From contig NZ_JAAAWP010000001.1 in the NCBI RefSeq assembly GCF_010500915.1, forward strand, positions 496,001 to 560,000: DNA of 64,000 nucleotides, written 5' to 3'. Positions 26,974 to 35,847 of this stretch are shown here, piece after piece. The translations under genes and the position numbers were made by a program. Below the pieces are notes generated by a model that worked only from the letters and a program-made list of their open reading frames with translations, was not told the DNA's origin and searched no databases. Position 1 is the stretch's first letter. The number at the start of each line of letters is the position of its first letter. This stretch comes from Alteromonas hispanica (GTDB taxonomy: Bacteria; Pseudomonadota; Gammaproteobacteria; Enterobacterales; Alteromonadaceae).

Positions 26974-27400
26974 TTTTTGTTCGTTCCTTTACATCATAAT
27001 ATGCATAAACTTTTAAATGCATTCGTGTAAGACGCTCTCTTATATTCGCTTACAACACTGTTACAACGCTGCTATCACACGGTTAACCTGCAAAATGTGC
27101 CACTACTCTAGTGCCAATCCAGTGTGACGCGCAAACTCTTTTTTAGGCCATTTACGTTAGCATGAATTTTTCTGCGCTCGGAAAATATATGCTTTTTCCT
27201 AAAGCTTTTGCCATTGCTGTCAAATTTGCATGAATGTTGCTTATCTTAGATAAGTAACTGAGTTTAAGAACGCAAAAAAACAGCCATGTAACCTACTGGC
27301 TTTTTTTATAAGCAAAAAATTGACCACATGGTCTACTTTTATATTCAAAATCCAGCTATATTAGCGGATATCAAAATGAAAAAAACGAAAGGGTGTGTAT
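26974..27400. promoter_or_regulatory. Divergent control region of rutR-like/puuE and xdhA
   Basis: A 427-base region without a gene, containing RutR-type operator D at 27320-27335 and a TATGCATAAA-like stretch near the regulator start. It must carry the promoters of both divergent purine operons. Confidence 0.6.
27320..27335. promoter_or_regulatory. RutR-type operator D
   Basis: TTGACCACATGGTCTA matches TTGACCANNTGGTCAA at all but one defined position. It lies 66 bases before the xdhA start, in a region shared with the divergent RutR-like gene. Confidence 0.85.
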
Positions 27401-28840
27401 ATGATTCGCTTCCTCATTAATCAAGAGCACGTTGAAATAGATAATGCGAGGGCCGATCTCACTCTTCTTCAATACATACGTGAATACAAAAAGCAGACAG
27501 GAACAAAAGAGGGCTGCGCTGCCGGCGACTGCGGTGCGTGTACCGTTGTACTTGCTGAGCCTAACGCTGATTACACGTCGCTGCATTACAGAACGGTTAA
27601 TAGCTGTATCACTGTAATGAGCGCCGTTCACGGCAAGCAATTAATTTTGGTTGAACATTTAAGTTCAGGTAAAAAGCTTCACCCCGTTCAGCAAGCGCTT
27701 GTAGACAACCACGGCTCTCAATGTGGTTTTTGCACTCCGGGCTTTATTATGTCGATGTTTGCGCTTTATCACACCAACAGCGCGCCAAATAGAGATGATG
27801 TGCTTTATGCATTATCTGGGAATTTGTGTCGTTGCACAGGCTATCGCCCCATTATCGACGCCACTCTGGCCGCTTGTGAACAGCCTGCTGACGATCACTT
27901 TACACAAAATGCGTCACGCACCTTAGCGTTATTGAAAGACTTAAATGATGATAGTGAGATAGGCACCACTAGTCTCTTAATGCCGCAAAACCGAGTTGAG
28001 CTTGCTCAAGCCATTCGGGAAAACCCAGAAGCTAAGCTTGTGGCGGGCAGTACAGATTTAAGCCTAAGTTTTACTCAACAGCTAAAAAATATCGATAAGC
28101 TTATAAGCCTGTCTCATATTAACGAGCTAAAAGGCTGCACCGAAACACAGCATTCTCTCGTTATTGGTGCAGCTAACCCGTTTATGGATATCACACCTAA
28201 GCTGTTAGCCCACTTTCCACAGCTGGCAGAATTGATTACCCGTTTTGCGTCACTTCCCATAAGAAATCAAGCAACTATGGGGGGCAACGTTGCCAACGCC
28301 TCGCCCATTGGCGATATGCCGCCTGCTTTAATAGCCCTTAATGCAGTAGTTATTGCAGATAATGGCGCAGACAAACGTCGAATCCCTATCACAGAGTTTT
28401 TTGTTGGCTACAGACAGACCGCACTTAATACCGGCGAGTGGATAAGCCATATCGAAATTCCGTTTCTGTCAGATAATCAACGCCTTGCCGCTTACAAAAT
28501 ATCTAAGCGCGCGGAGGACGATATTTCTGCAGTGTGTGCTGTATTTAATGTCACCATTAGCGATGGCATTATTGAAAAAATAAGTGCTGGTTTCGGTGGC
28601 GTGGCGGCTACACCACAAGGCTGTCAGGCATTAAATGACGGGCTTGTTGGAGAACCTTTTGCAAGCAAGGGCTGTTTAGAAACTGGCAAGAAAATACTGT
28701 CGACAGCCTTTTCCCCTATTGACGATGTGCGAGCAACAGCAGCCTATAGAAATACGGTTCTAGCCAATTTATGGCATCGCTTTTGGCTTGAACATCAAAC
28801 AGACAATACCATCGCGACACGAGTGGTGAATCATGCGTAA
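27401..28840 (+). CDS. xdhA: Xanthine dehydrogenase small subunit (FeS/FAD)
   Basis: Electron-transfer subunit of xanthine dehydrogenase, 479 residues from the ATG at 27401, which has an AAAGGG ribosome site; a GTG two codons earlier is less likely. The N-terminal domain has the plant-type 2Fe-2S cysteines (Cys39, Cys44, Cys47). The second 2Fe-2S domain has QCGFCTPGF and GNLCRCTGY. The FAD-binding domain (about 190-360) includes GGNVANASPIGD. It passes electrons from the molybdenum subunit to FAD and NAD. It overlaps xdhB by 8 bases. Confidence 0.95.
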   Translation: MIRFLINQEHVEIDNARADLTLLQYIREYKKQTGTKEGCAAGDCGACTVVLAEPNADYTSLHYRTVNSCITVMSAVHGKQLILVEHLSSGKKLHPVQQALVDNHGSQCGFCTPGFIMSMFALYHTNSAPNRDDVLYALSGNLCRCTGYRPIIDATLAACEQPADDHFTQNASRTLALLKDLNDDSEIGTTSLLMPQNRVELAQAIRENPEAKLVAGSTDLSLSFTQQLKNIDKLISLSHINELKGCTETQHSLVIGAANPFMDITPKLLAHFPQLAELITRFASLPIRNQATMGGNVANASPIGDMPPALIALNAVVIADNGADKRRIPITEFFVGYRQTALNTGEWISHIEIPFLSDNQRLAAYKISKRAEDDISAVCAVFNVTISDGIIEKISAGFGGVAATPQGCQALNDGLVGEPFASKGCLETGKKILSTAFSPIDDVRATAAYRNTVLANLWHRFWLEHQTDNTIATRVVNHA

Positions 28841-31235
28841 ACTCATAACCCCATCTTCACAAGACAAATCTACCGGGCGCGTTCACACTTCTGAAAAACA
28901 TGAAAGCGCGATTCGCCAAGTGCAAGGCGCTGCGAATTATGTTGACGATATTACTGAGCCTCAAGGCACACTGCATGCAGCAGTAGGTCTTAGCGACTGC
29001 GCGCGAGGTCGCATTTTTGCAATTAATCTTGATGATGTGCGTGCCAGTGAGGGCGTCATTGACGTTGTGACTATTGATGATGTGCCCGGTCACAAAGATA
29101 TAGGGCCAGTATTCAAAGGCGATCCACTACTTGCTGACGGCGAAATAAAGTTTTTTGGGCAACCCGTATTTGCCGTGCTTGCATCATCAGCGCATTTAGC
29201 ACGACAGGCCGCACTTAAAGGCCAAATAGAAGTTGAGTGCGAAGACGCTATCCTTACGCCGAAGCAAGCACATGAACAACAAGCTTTCGTAAGACCAATG
29301 CATCGCTTTGGACAAGGCGACGCAGATACCCAGCTTGAAAACGCCGTGCACAAGGTAAGCGGTTCACTTAATATTGGTGGGCAAGAACATATGTATCTTG
29401 AAGGTCAGGTAAGTTTAGCTGTACCTGATGAAGAAGATCGAATGAATATCTACACCTCTAGCCAACATCCAAGTGAAGTACAAAAGTTGGTGTCCGAGGT
29501 ATTAAATGTGCGCTTACACCGTGTGTTGGTAGACATGCGACGAATGGGCGGTGGTTTTGGTGGTAAAGAAACGCAAGCAGCTCAATGGGCGTGTATCGCT
29601 GCATTACTTGCGCATAGAAACCGACAAGCGGTGAAATTGCGACTTCCCCGCTTTGTCGACATGCACGTAACAGGAAAACGCCATCCTTTCAGTAATGCCT
29701 TTGATGTGGCCTTTAACGCTGAAGGCAAGATCACCGCTACTCGCATGGAAATTAATGGTATTTGTGGGCATTCGCCCGATCTTTCTGATGCTATTGTAGA
29801 CAGAGCCATGTTTCATGCGGACAACGGATATTTTTTAGGTGACAGCGATATTGTTGGTCATCGCTTGCAAACCAACATGGTTTCTCATACCGCGTACAGA
29901 GGCTTCGGCGGCCCGCAGGGAATGATTATGGCAGAGGCTATGATTGATAAAATTGCGCGTTATACTGGGTTAGACCCCTTAACAGTTAGAAAGCGTAATC
30001 TTTACGGTGAAACCACTGGTTCAAAAACACCTTACGGGATGGAGGTAGAGCACAACTTACTTCCAGACATGATTGAAGCCCTTGAGACAAAAGCCCAGTA
30101 TTGGCAACGCCGAGAATCGATAAAAGCATTTAACCAAACCAGCCCTATTATTAAAAAAGGACTGGCGTTGACTCCCGTAAAGTTTGGCATTTCATTTACC
30201 TCAAAGCATCTTAATCAAGCTGGCGCTCTGGTGCATATCTATACCGACGGTAGCATTCAGGTTAACCACGGTGGAACCGAAATGGGGCAAGGCCTACACA
30301 CGAAAATAGGCCAAATTGCAGCAAACGAGTTTGGGGTAGACTTATCAATGATTGAGGTCACCTCGACGCGCACCGACAAAGTGCCAAACACCTCGCCTAC
30401 CGCGGCCTCAAGCGGTACAGATATGAACGGCAAAGCGGTACAAAATGCCTGTATTACATTGAAAGCTCGTTTAGCTTCCTGCTTTGCCACGAAAATTGGG
30501 AAACCTGAGCTGGCAAATCACGTTACCTTCACAGATGGCCTTGTGCGCTTAAACGACGAGAGTATGGCGTTCTCTGAACTTGTTCAAGCAGCCTATTTTG
30601 AGCGTATCTCGCTGTCTACCAGCGGCTATTATAAAACCCCGAAACTCGCATATAACCGCGAAACGGGGGAAGGCCGTCCGTTTTTCTACTTCGCTTATGG
30701 CGTGTCTATGTCAGAAGTCTCTATTGATACCCTAACTGGTGAATACAAGGTAGATAGCGTTGATATTATTCACGATGTTGGTAACAGCCTTAACCCTGCT
30801 ATAGATATTGGCCAAATTGAAGGGGCGTTTATTCAGGGAATGGGCTGGCTAACTACCGAAGACCTAAAATGGAATGATAGCGGCAAGCTGATCAGTGAGA
30901 ATATGGCTACCTATAAGATCCCAGCTATTGGCGACACTCCCGTTAACTTTAATGTTGAGCTGTTTGGAAAGGAAAATGCCGAAGACAGTATTTACCATTC
31001 CAAAGCAGTAGGAGAGCCACCGTTTATGCTTGCAATATCTGTGTGGTGCGCGCTAAAAGACGCTATTTCAAGTCTGTCGAATTACACTATTGATCCGCAA
31101 CTGGACACGCCAGCCACGCCGGAAAGAGTGCTGAATGCAGTTGTTGCTACCACTGAGGCAATGCAAGCAGAAGCAGAATCAAAGACGTCACACTCGAAAT
31201 ACGGCGACGCTTTTTCGGCTTCGGAGGTGTCATGA
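28833..31235 (+). CDS. xdhB: Xanthine dehydrogenase molybdenum subunit
   Basis: Large subunit of 800 residues that binds the molybdopterin cofactor and oxidises hypoxanthine to xanthine and xanthine to urate. Visible are GGQEHMYLEGQ, the glycine-rich RRMGGGFGGKETQA, AYRGFGGPQGM, GGTEMGQGLHTKI and the catalytic glutamate region AVGEPPFMLAISVW near the C-terminus. The domain order is that of XdhB proteins. It overlaps both neighbours and is clearly part of the xdhABC operon. Confidence 0.95.
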   Translation: MRKLITPSSQDKSTGRVHTSEKHESAIRQVQGAANYVDDITEPQGTLHAAVGLSDCARGRIFAINLDDVRASEGVIDVVTIDDVPGHKDIGPVFKGDPLLADGEIKFFGQPVFAVLASSAHLARQAALKGQIEVECEDAILTPKQAHEQQAFVRPMHRFGQGDADTQLENAVHKVSGSLNIGGQEHMYLEGQVSLAVPDEEDRMNIYTSSQHPSEVQKLVSEVLNVRLHRVLVDMRRMGGGFGGKETQAAQWACIAALLAHRNRQAVKLRLPRFVDMHVTGKRHPFSNAFDVAFNAEGKITATRMEINGICGHSPDLSDAIVDRAMFHADNGYFLGDSDIVGHRLQTNMVSHTAYRGFGGPQGMIMAEAMIDKIARYTGLDPLTVRKRNLYGETTGSKTPYGMEVEHNLLPDMIEALETKAQYWQRRESIKAFNQTSPIIKKGLALTPVKFGISFTSKHLNQAGALVHIYTDGSIQVNHGGTEMGQGLHTKIGQIAANEFGVDLSMIEVTSTRTDKVPNTSPTAASSGTDMNGKAVQNACITLKARLASCFATKIGKPELANHVTFTDGLVRLNDESMAFSELVQAAYFERISLSTSGYYKTPKLAYNRETGEGRPFFYFAYGVSMSEVSIDTLTGEYKVDSVDIIHDVGNSLNPAIDIGQIEGAFIQGMGWLTTEDLKWNDSGKLISENMATYKIPAIGDTPVNFNVELFGKENAEDSIYHSKAVGEPPFMLAISVWCALKDAISSLSNYTIDPQLDTPATPERVLNAVVATTEAMQAEAESKTSHSKYGDAFSASEVS

Positions 31236-32101
31236 ATACTCCGTCATGGCGCTCAAAAACTTGGCATGAGGGCATTGCACACTGCCAACAAAGCAACCAG
31301 GCCTATGTATTAGTTACTGTAGTAAGTGTCGCAGGCTCTGCGCCGAGAGAAAGCGGCAGTAAAATGGTGGTAACCGCTTGTGAAAGTATCGACACTATCG
31401 GCGGCGGCCATTTAGAGCATCACGCTATACACACTGCAAGAGAGCTACTTGTTGCTGGAAAGCCGCATACAGAACTTTGTAGCTACCCGTTAAGCAGTAA
31501 GTTAGGGCAATGCTGTGGAGGCGCGGTGAAGGTATTATTCGATGTGTGTAATATGAACCAGCAGCATGTTGCTGTATTTGGTGCAGGTCATGTCGCTAAA
31601 GCACTGATCCCGATTATTGCGCAACTGCCGGTGAATATTAGCTGGATAGACGCTCGTGAATCACTTTTCCCCACTGATGTACCGAACAATGTAAAGGTGA
31701 TTGTCGAAGAAGAGCCAGATTCTGAGGTGAGCCAATTGCCGCCGGGTAGCTGGCTAGTTATTCTTACTCACGACCACCAGTTAGATTTTCGAATTACCGA
31801 ACAGGCGCTTAAATTTGCCTCACTGCCCTTTGTCGGCTTAATCGGCTCTGAAACAAAAGCGAAGCGATTTATCACTAAACTCACTCATCGTGGATTTGAC
31901 GATTCTGCACTTGCAAGATTACACACGCCAATAGGCAGCCCCACAATACCTGGCAAACAGCCCATTGAGGTGGCGGTTTCTATTAGCGCGCAACTCATTA
32001 CTATGCTGCACAATAAGACGATTCCAGTAGATAAAAAACCTCCATCTCAAGATGAAAGGTGTGAGCGCCAGGATAACAGAGTAAAGCATGACGACGAGTA
32101 A
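31232..32101 (+). CDS. xdhC: Xanthine dehydrogenase accessory protein XdhC
   Basis: Cytoplasmic maturation factor of 289 residues that binds molybdenum cofactor, helps its sulfuration and delivers it to XdhB. The N-terminal XdhC/CoxI domain has VSVAGSAPRESGSKMVV and GGGHLEHHA, and LGQCCGGAVKVLF. The C-terminal Rossmann-type domain has VFGAGHVAKAL. It overlaps xdhB by four bases and is followed after three bases by uraD. Confidence 0.93.
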   Translation: MNTPSWRSKTWHEGIAHCQQSNQAYVLVTVVSVAGSAPRESGSKMVVTACESIDTIGGGHLEHHAIHTARELLVAGKPHTELCSYPLSSKLGQCCGGAVKVLFDVCNMNQQHVAVFGAGHVAKALIPIIAQLPVNISWIDARESLFPTDVPNNVKVIVEEEPDSEVSQLPPGSWLVILTHDHQLDFRITEQALKFASLPFVGLIGSETKAKRFITKLTHRGFDDSALARLHTPIGSPTIPGKQPIEVAVSISAQLITMLHNKTIPVDKKPPSQDERCERQDNRVKHDDE

Positions 32102-32104
32102 AAC

Positions 32105-32608
32105 ATGACACTTGATGAATTAAACAATTTAGATGCTCAAATGGCTGCCCAATGGTTTGAGCAGTGCTGCGCCTCTCAGGCTTGGATAGAGGGAATGGTA
32201 GTCGCACGCCCTTACACCAGCCTAGAAGCGTTGGAACAAGAAGCCGAAAACGTTTGGGAAACCTGCACAAACGAAGACATTTTAGAGGCCTTCAAAGCCC
32301 ACCCTATGATTGGCAATGTAGATTCTTTGCGAGAAAAATTTGCCAACACTAAGGCGATAGCAGCGGGTGAGCAATCGGGTACGTCAAAAGCGTCTGAGGA
32401 AACTCTCAAGCAATTGCACGAAATGAATATGGCATATCTTTTAAAGCATAAGTTTATTTTTATCATTTGTGCAACAGGGTTATCAGCAGAAACCATGCTG
32501 TCAGCACTTCAATCTCGGATCGTTAATAACACTGATGAAGAGATAAAAATTGCTGCGGGTGAGCAGCTAAAAATCACGCTGTTAAGGTTGCGCAAAGCGC
32601 TTTCGTAA
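32105..32608 (+). CDS. uraD: OHCU decarboxylase
   Basis: 2-Oxo-4-hydroxy-4-carboxy-5-ureidoimidazoline decarboxylase, 167 residues, the step giving (S)-allantoin. The catalytic histidine is in FKAHPMIG, and the conserved acid/glutamine segment AIAAGEQSGTSKAS is present. The fold is all-helical and the length is normal for bacterial UraD. It is translationally close to xdhC (three-base gap), in the same operon. Confidence 0.92.
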   Translation: MTLDELNNLDAQMAAQWFEQCCASQAWIEGMVVARPYTSLEALEQEAENVWETCTNEDILEAFKAHPMIGNVDSLREKFANTKAIAAGEQSGTSKASEETLKQLHEMNMAYLLKHKFIFIICATGLSAETMLSALQSRIVNNTDEEIKIAAGEQLKITLLRLRKALS

Positions 32609-32731
32609 TTAGGTGCTTATATCACTGTTTTATAAATGCAAGCGTAACGCTTTTTTATCAACTTGAATCACAGATTATCGAAAGTTGTGGCGTTAAATTT
32701 TTGTTTTAGCCGCAATATTAAGGACACGAAT

Positions 32732-33064
32732 ATGAACACATTATCAAGTCATGTACTCGATACCACAAACGGAAGGCCTGCAAAAGGCATAGCGCTTACG
32801 CTTACTTATCCCGACGGGAGCACTGCTGAAGGAATAACTAACGACGATGGCAGATTTAACGGCTGGGCAGAAAACTCAGCAAAGGGGTTTGAAGCCGGTA
32901 CTTACACCCTGCGTTTTCACTGCCAGGAATACCTTTTAAGTAACCATAGCAAAAGCTTTTATCCTCATATTGATATTGCGTTTGAGCTTGAGGAAAACGG
33001 CGGCCACTACCACGTACCACTGCTTATATCGCCCTTTGGCTTCAGCAGCTACAGAGGCAGCTAA
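32732..33064 (+). CDS. uraH: 5-Hydroxyisourate hydrolase (transthyretin-like)
   Basis: Transthyretin-related hydrolase of 110 residues that opens 5-hydroxyisourate to OHCU. It begins MNTLSSHVLDTTNGRPAKG and ends in the diagnostic C-terminal tetrapeptide YRGS. A longer upstream frame exists, but the ATG at 32732 has an AGGACA site and gives the standard family start without a signal peptide, so the enzyme is cytoplasmic. It follows uraD after 123 bases and precedes guaD by five bases. Confidence 0.93.
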   Translation: MNTLSSHVLDTTNGRPAKGIALTLTYPDGSTAEGITNDDGRFNGWAENSAKGFEAGTYTLRFHCQEYLLSNHSKSFYPHIDIAFELEENGGHYHVPLLISPFGFSSYRGS

Positions 33065-33069
33065 CGTTT

Positions 33070-34407
33070 ATGCCATTAAAAAATAAGCACGCAGAAGCAA
33101 CACAGCTATTGCGTGCAAGCATTGCACACTTCCCTACTACAACATTGAATTTCGATGAGAAGGTTGAGATTTTCACTGACGGTGCATTAATAGTTAAGGG
33201 CAACACCATTCAAGACGTGGGTGACTATTTGTCAATGCACACGCGCTATCCCGATGCTGTAATAAATGATTATTCGGGCAAATGGATATTACCGGGTTTA
33301 ATAGACAGTCATCTACACTACCCTCAAACTCAAAGTATCGCTAATTACGGTGACCAACTGCTTAGCTGGCTAGAGAACTATACGTTCCCTGCAGAGATGG
33401 CGTTTGAGGATGAAGCGCATGCCGCTCATATAGCCAAAGTATTTTTAAACCAGCTTCTTAAAAATGGAACCACTACCGGTTTTGTATTTACCACTGTGCA
33501 TGCGTCGAGTAGCCAGGCCCTGTTCCGCGCCGCAAGTGACATCAATATGGCTATTGTTGCAGGCAAAGTGTGTATGGACAGGCACTGCCCGTCAAACTTA
33601 CAAGATACGCCAGCATTGGCCCAGCGAGAAAGCGCTGATTTAATTGATGAGTGGCACAACAAAGGGCGCAACAAATATGCACTTACTCCACGCTTCGCAC
33701 CAACGAGCAGTGATGCACAGCTTGCTGCTATTGGCGAATTAGCGAGTCAATATACTGATGTGTTTATTCAGACTCATTTGTCGGAAAACCATGATGAAAT
33801 TGCGTGGGTTAAATCTCTATTTCCGAGCGCTAATGGCTATCTGGATGTTTATGATAAGTACAACCTCGTTCGCGAGCGCGCTGTATTTGGGCACGGAATT
33901 CACCTTAACCAAGAAGAATGGGAGCGATTAGGCGAAGCGAGGGCCACCATTGCTTTCTGCCCTACATCAAATTTATTTTTAGGCAGTGGTTTGTTTAATA
34001 TGGAACAGGCTAGAGCGAGTAATGTTCACGTCGCTCTTGCCACCGATGTAGGCGCTGGAACAACATTCAATATGTTTAAAACCTATGGTGATGCTTACAA
34101 AGTCAGTCAACTGCGCAACGCTCCTATTAGCCCTCTCGAAGGCTTTTATCTAATGACTCAAGGCGCGGCAGCGGCCCACAAGTTAGATGACGAAATTGGT
34201 AACCTCAACCCGGGCACCGCTGCCGATTTCATCGTTGTTGAACCCAGGTTTGATGAGCTTACTGCGCTGCGTATCGATAAGGATGCTCTGTTTAAAGACG
34301 TCTTTTTTGCGCTCAGCATTTTAGGCGATGATCGTATGATTGAAGAAACATGGATTAGCGGCCAATGCTGTTATTCCAAAAAGGAGAATTTAGATGCCAT
34401 GGCTTGA
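33070..34407 (+). CDS. guaD: Guanine deaminase
   Basis: Zinc amidohydrolase of 445 residues converting guanine to xanthine and ammonia. The motifs are LPGLIDSHLHYPQT (metal), MDRHCPSNL, QTHLSENHDEI, FGHGIHL and the metal aspartate in ATDVGAGTT. It feeds XdhAB directly. It lies in the xdhABC-uraD-uraH-guaD-puuD run and overlaps puuD by 14 bases, indicating coupled expression. Confidence 0.93.
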   Translation: MPLKNKHAEATQLLRASIAHFPTTTLNFDEKVEIFTDGALIVKGNTIQDVGDYLSMHTRYPDAVINDYSGKWILPGLIDSHLHYPQTQSIANYGDQLLSWLENYTFPAEMAFEDEAHAAHIAKVFLNQLLKNGTTTGFVFTTVHASSSQALFRAASDINMAIVAGKVCMDRHCPSNLQDTPALAQRESADLIDEWHNKGRNKYALTPRFAPTSSDAQLAAIGELASQYTDVFIQTHLSENHDEIAWVKSLFPSANGYLDVYDKYNLVRERAVFGHGIHLNQEEWERLGEARATIAFCPTSNLFLGSGLFNMEQARASNVHVALATDVGAGTTFNMFKTYGDAYKVSQLRNAPISPLEGFYLMTQGAAAAHKLDDEIGNLNPGTAADFIVVEPRFDELTALRIDKDALFKDVFFALSILGDDRMIEETWISGQCCYSKKENLDAMA

Positions 34408-35725
34408 CTGGTTCAGTTTGTTTGTTAGATGGCTTCACGTTATTGCGGGAGTCGCCTGGATTGGGGCTTCGTTTTATTTTATCTGGCTAGATAATAACCT
34501 TAAAGCCCCCCCGCAGTGGAAGGTTGATAAAGGCATAAAAGGGGATCTTTGGGCCATTCATGGCGGCGGCTTTTACGAGGTGGCTAAATATGCCTATGGG
34601 CCTGAACAGATGCCGACAACGCTTCATTGGTTTAAGTGGGAAGCCTACACAACGTGGCTTTCGGGCTTTGCACTACTGATTATCGTTTACTATTTTGGCG
34701 CATCTGCCTATCTGATAGACCCATCCGTAAACGCTATTTCTCCTAATATAGCTATCGGGTTAGGTTTAGCCCTCATTTTTGGCGGGTTAGCGCTTTACGA
34801 AATTGCTTGTAGAAGCCGACTTGCAAACTATCCAGTCGCTTTTGGCATTTGCTTAATTGCGCTTATTTGTGCGGTCACGTTTTTTGCGACGCAATGGTTT
34901 AGTGGGCGCGGTGCATTTATCCATGTTGGTGCATTAATAGGCACCATCATGGCTGGGAATGTCTTTTTAAATATCATGCCCAATCAACGTAAAATGGTGG
35001 CGGCGGTGGCAGCTAAACAATCCATAGACCCACAATGGGGCGCTAGTGCCAAGCTTCGTTCATTGCACAACAATTATTTTACGCTCCCCCTTCTTTTTAT
35101 CATGATTTCAAATCATTACCCCATGACGTATCAACACCCTCAAAATTATTTGGTACTGATTGCCATTATGGCTGCTGCGGCGTGGATTCGACACTTCTTC
35201 AATTTGCGTCACAAAGGCCAAACACAACCTGGTATTTTAGTTTCTGGGGCAATCGCTATGCTGGCCATATCATTATGGGTGTCTTGGCCGCAAAGTTCGG
35301 CCGCGCTAGAAAGCCCGACACTCTCCCAAGTCCTTCCTCACTCTGACTCTAACTCTGGCTCTCACTCTGATAATTTAAATGCGACCGCTGGCGATGCAAG
35401 CAACGGTGAAAAAGGCGTAGGTCTGAATGTGGGTGAGGCTGTAGCCGTAGGTACAAAAACGCTTATCAGCAATACTCAAGTCGAGGGGTTAATAGAAAAA
35501 CATTGTGTGAGCTGCCACTCCCGAAATCCAACGGATGATATCTTCAAAGTTGCGCCAATGGGTGTGGTTCTTGACTCGTGGCAAGACATTGAGCGCTACG
35601 CACCTCAAATTGTAAGGCGTACCTCGGTAACAAAAGATATGCCCTTTATGAATAAAACCGGTATGACCGAGCAAGAACGGGCCGCTATAGCGCTGTGGTA
35701 TAAGCAATGGCAATTGAAACAGTAG
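34394..35725 (+). CDS. puuD: Membrane urate hydroxylase PuuD with C-terminal cytochrome c
   Basis: Urate-oxidising membrane protein of 443 residues. It has about eight membrane segments with GVAWIGASFYFIWLDN and ALFGGLALYEIACR-like stretches of the urate oxidase N domain (DUF989). A Ser/His/Asn-rich linker (about 310-345) follows, then a cytochrome c domain with one haem site CVSCH at residues 371-375. PuuD converts urate to 5-hydroxyisourate and passes electrons to the respiratory chain rather than making hydrogen peroxide. No soluble uricase or HpxO is seen, so this is the only urate-oxidising enzyme in the window. Confidence 0.93.
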   Translation: MPWLDWFSLFVRWLHVIAGVAWIGASFYFIWLDNNLKAPPQWKVDKGIKGDLWAIHGGGFYEVAKYAYGPEQMPTTLHWFKWEAYTTWLSGFALLIIVYYFGASAYLIDPSVNAISPNIAIGLGLALIFGGLALYEIACRSRLANYPVAFGICLIALICAVTFFATQWFSGRGAFIHVGALIGTIMAGNVFLNIMPNQRKMVAAVAAKQSIDPQWGASAKLRSLHNNYFTLPLLFIMISNHYPMTYQHPQNYLVLIAIMAAAAWIRHFFNLRHKGQTQPGILVSGAIAMLAISLWVSWPQSSAALESPTLSQVLPHSDSNSGSHSDNLNATAGDASNGEKGVGLNVGEAVAVGTKTLISNTQVEGLIEKHCVSCHSRNPTDDIFKVAPMGVVLDSWQDIERYAPQIVRRTSVTKDMPFMNKTGMTEQERAAIALWYKQWQLKQ

Positions 35726-35775
35726 GCTGCGCGGAATTGCAGTGGGAAGCTTTCCGCTACTAAAAAGCTAGTGTA

Positions 35776-35810
35776 TAAAAATGCTCGCGCGGCTAGGCGC
35801 GCGAGCATTA
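35776..35810 (-). terminator. Bidirectional hairpin terminator after puuD
   Basis: AATGCTCGCGCG and CGCGCGAGCATT-type arms (35780-35791 and 35798-35809) form a very GC-rich stem with a 6-base loop. On the minus strand it is followed by TTTTATA, so it terminates the GGDEF gene at 35848-37128; it may also end the purine operon on the plus strand. Confidence 0.85.
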
Positions 35811-35847
35811 GAGAAGATGAGTTATTGTGAATTAGTTTCGAAATAAC

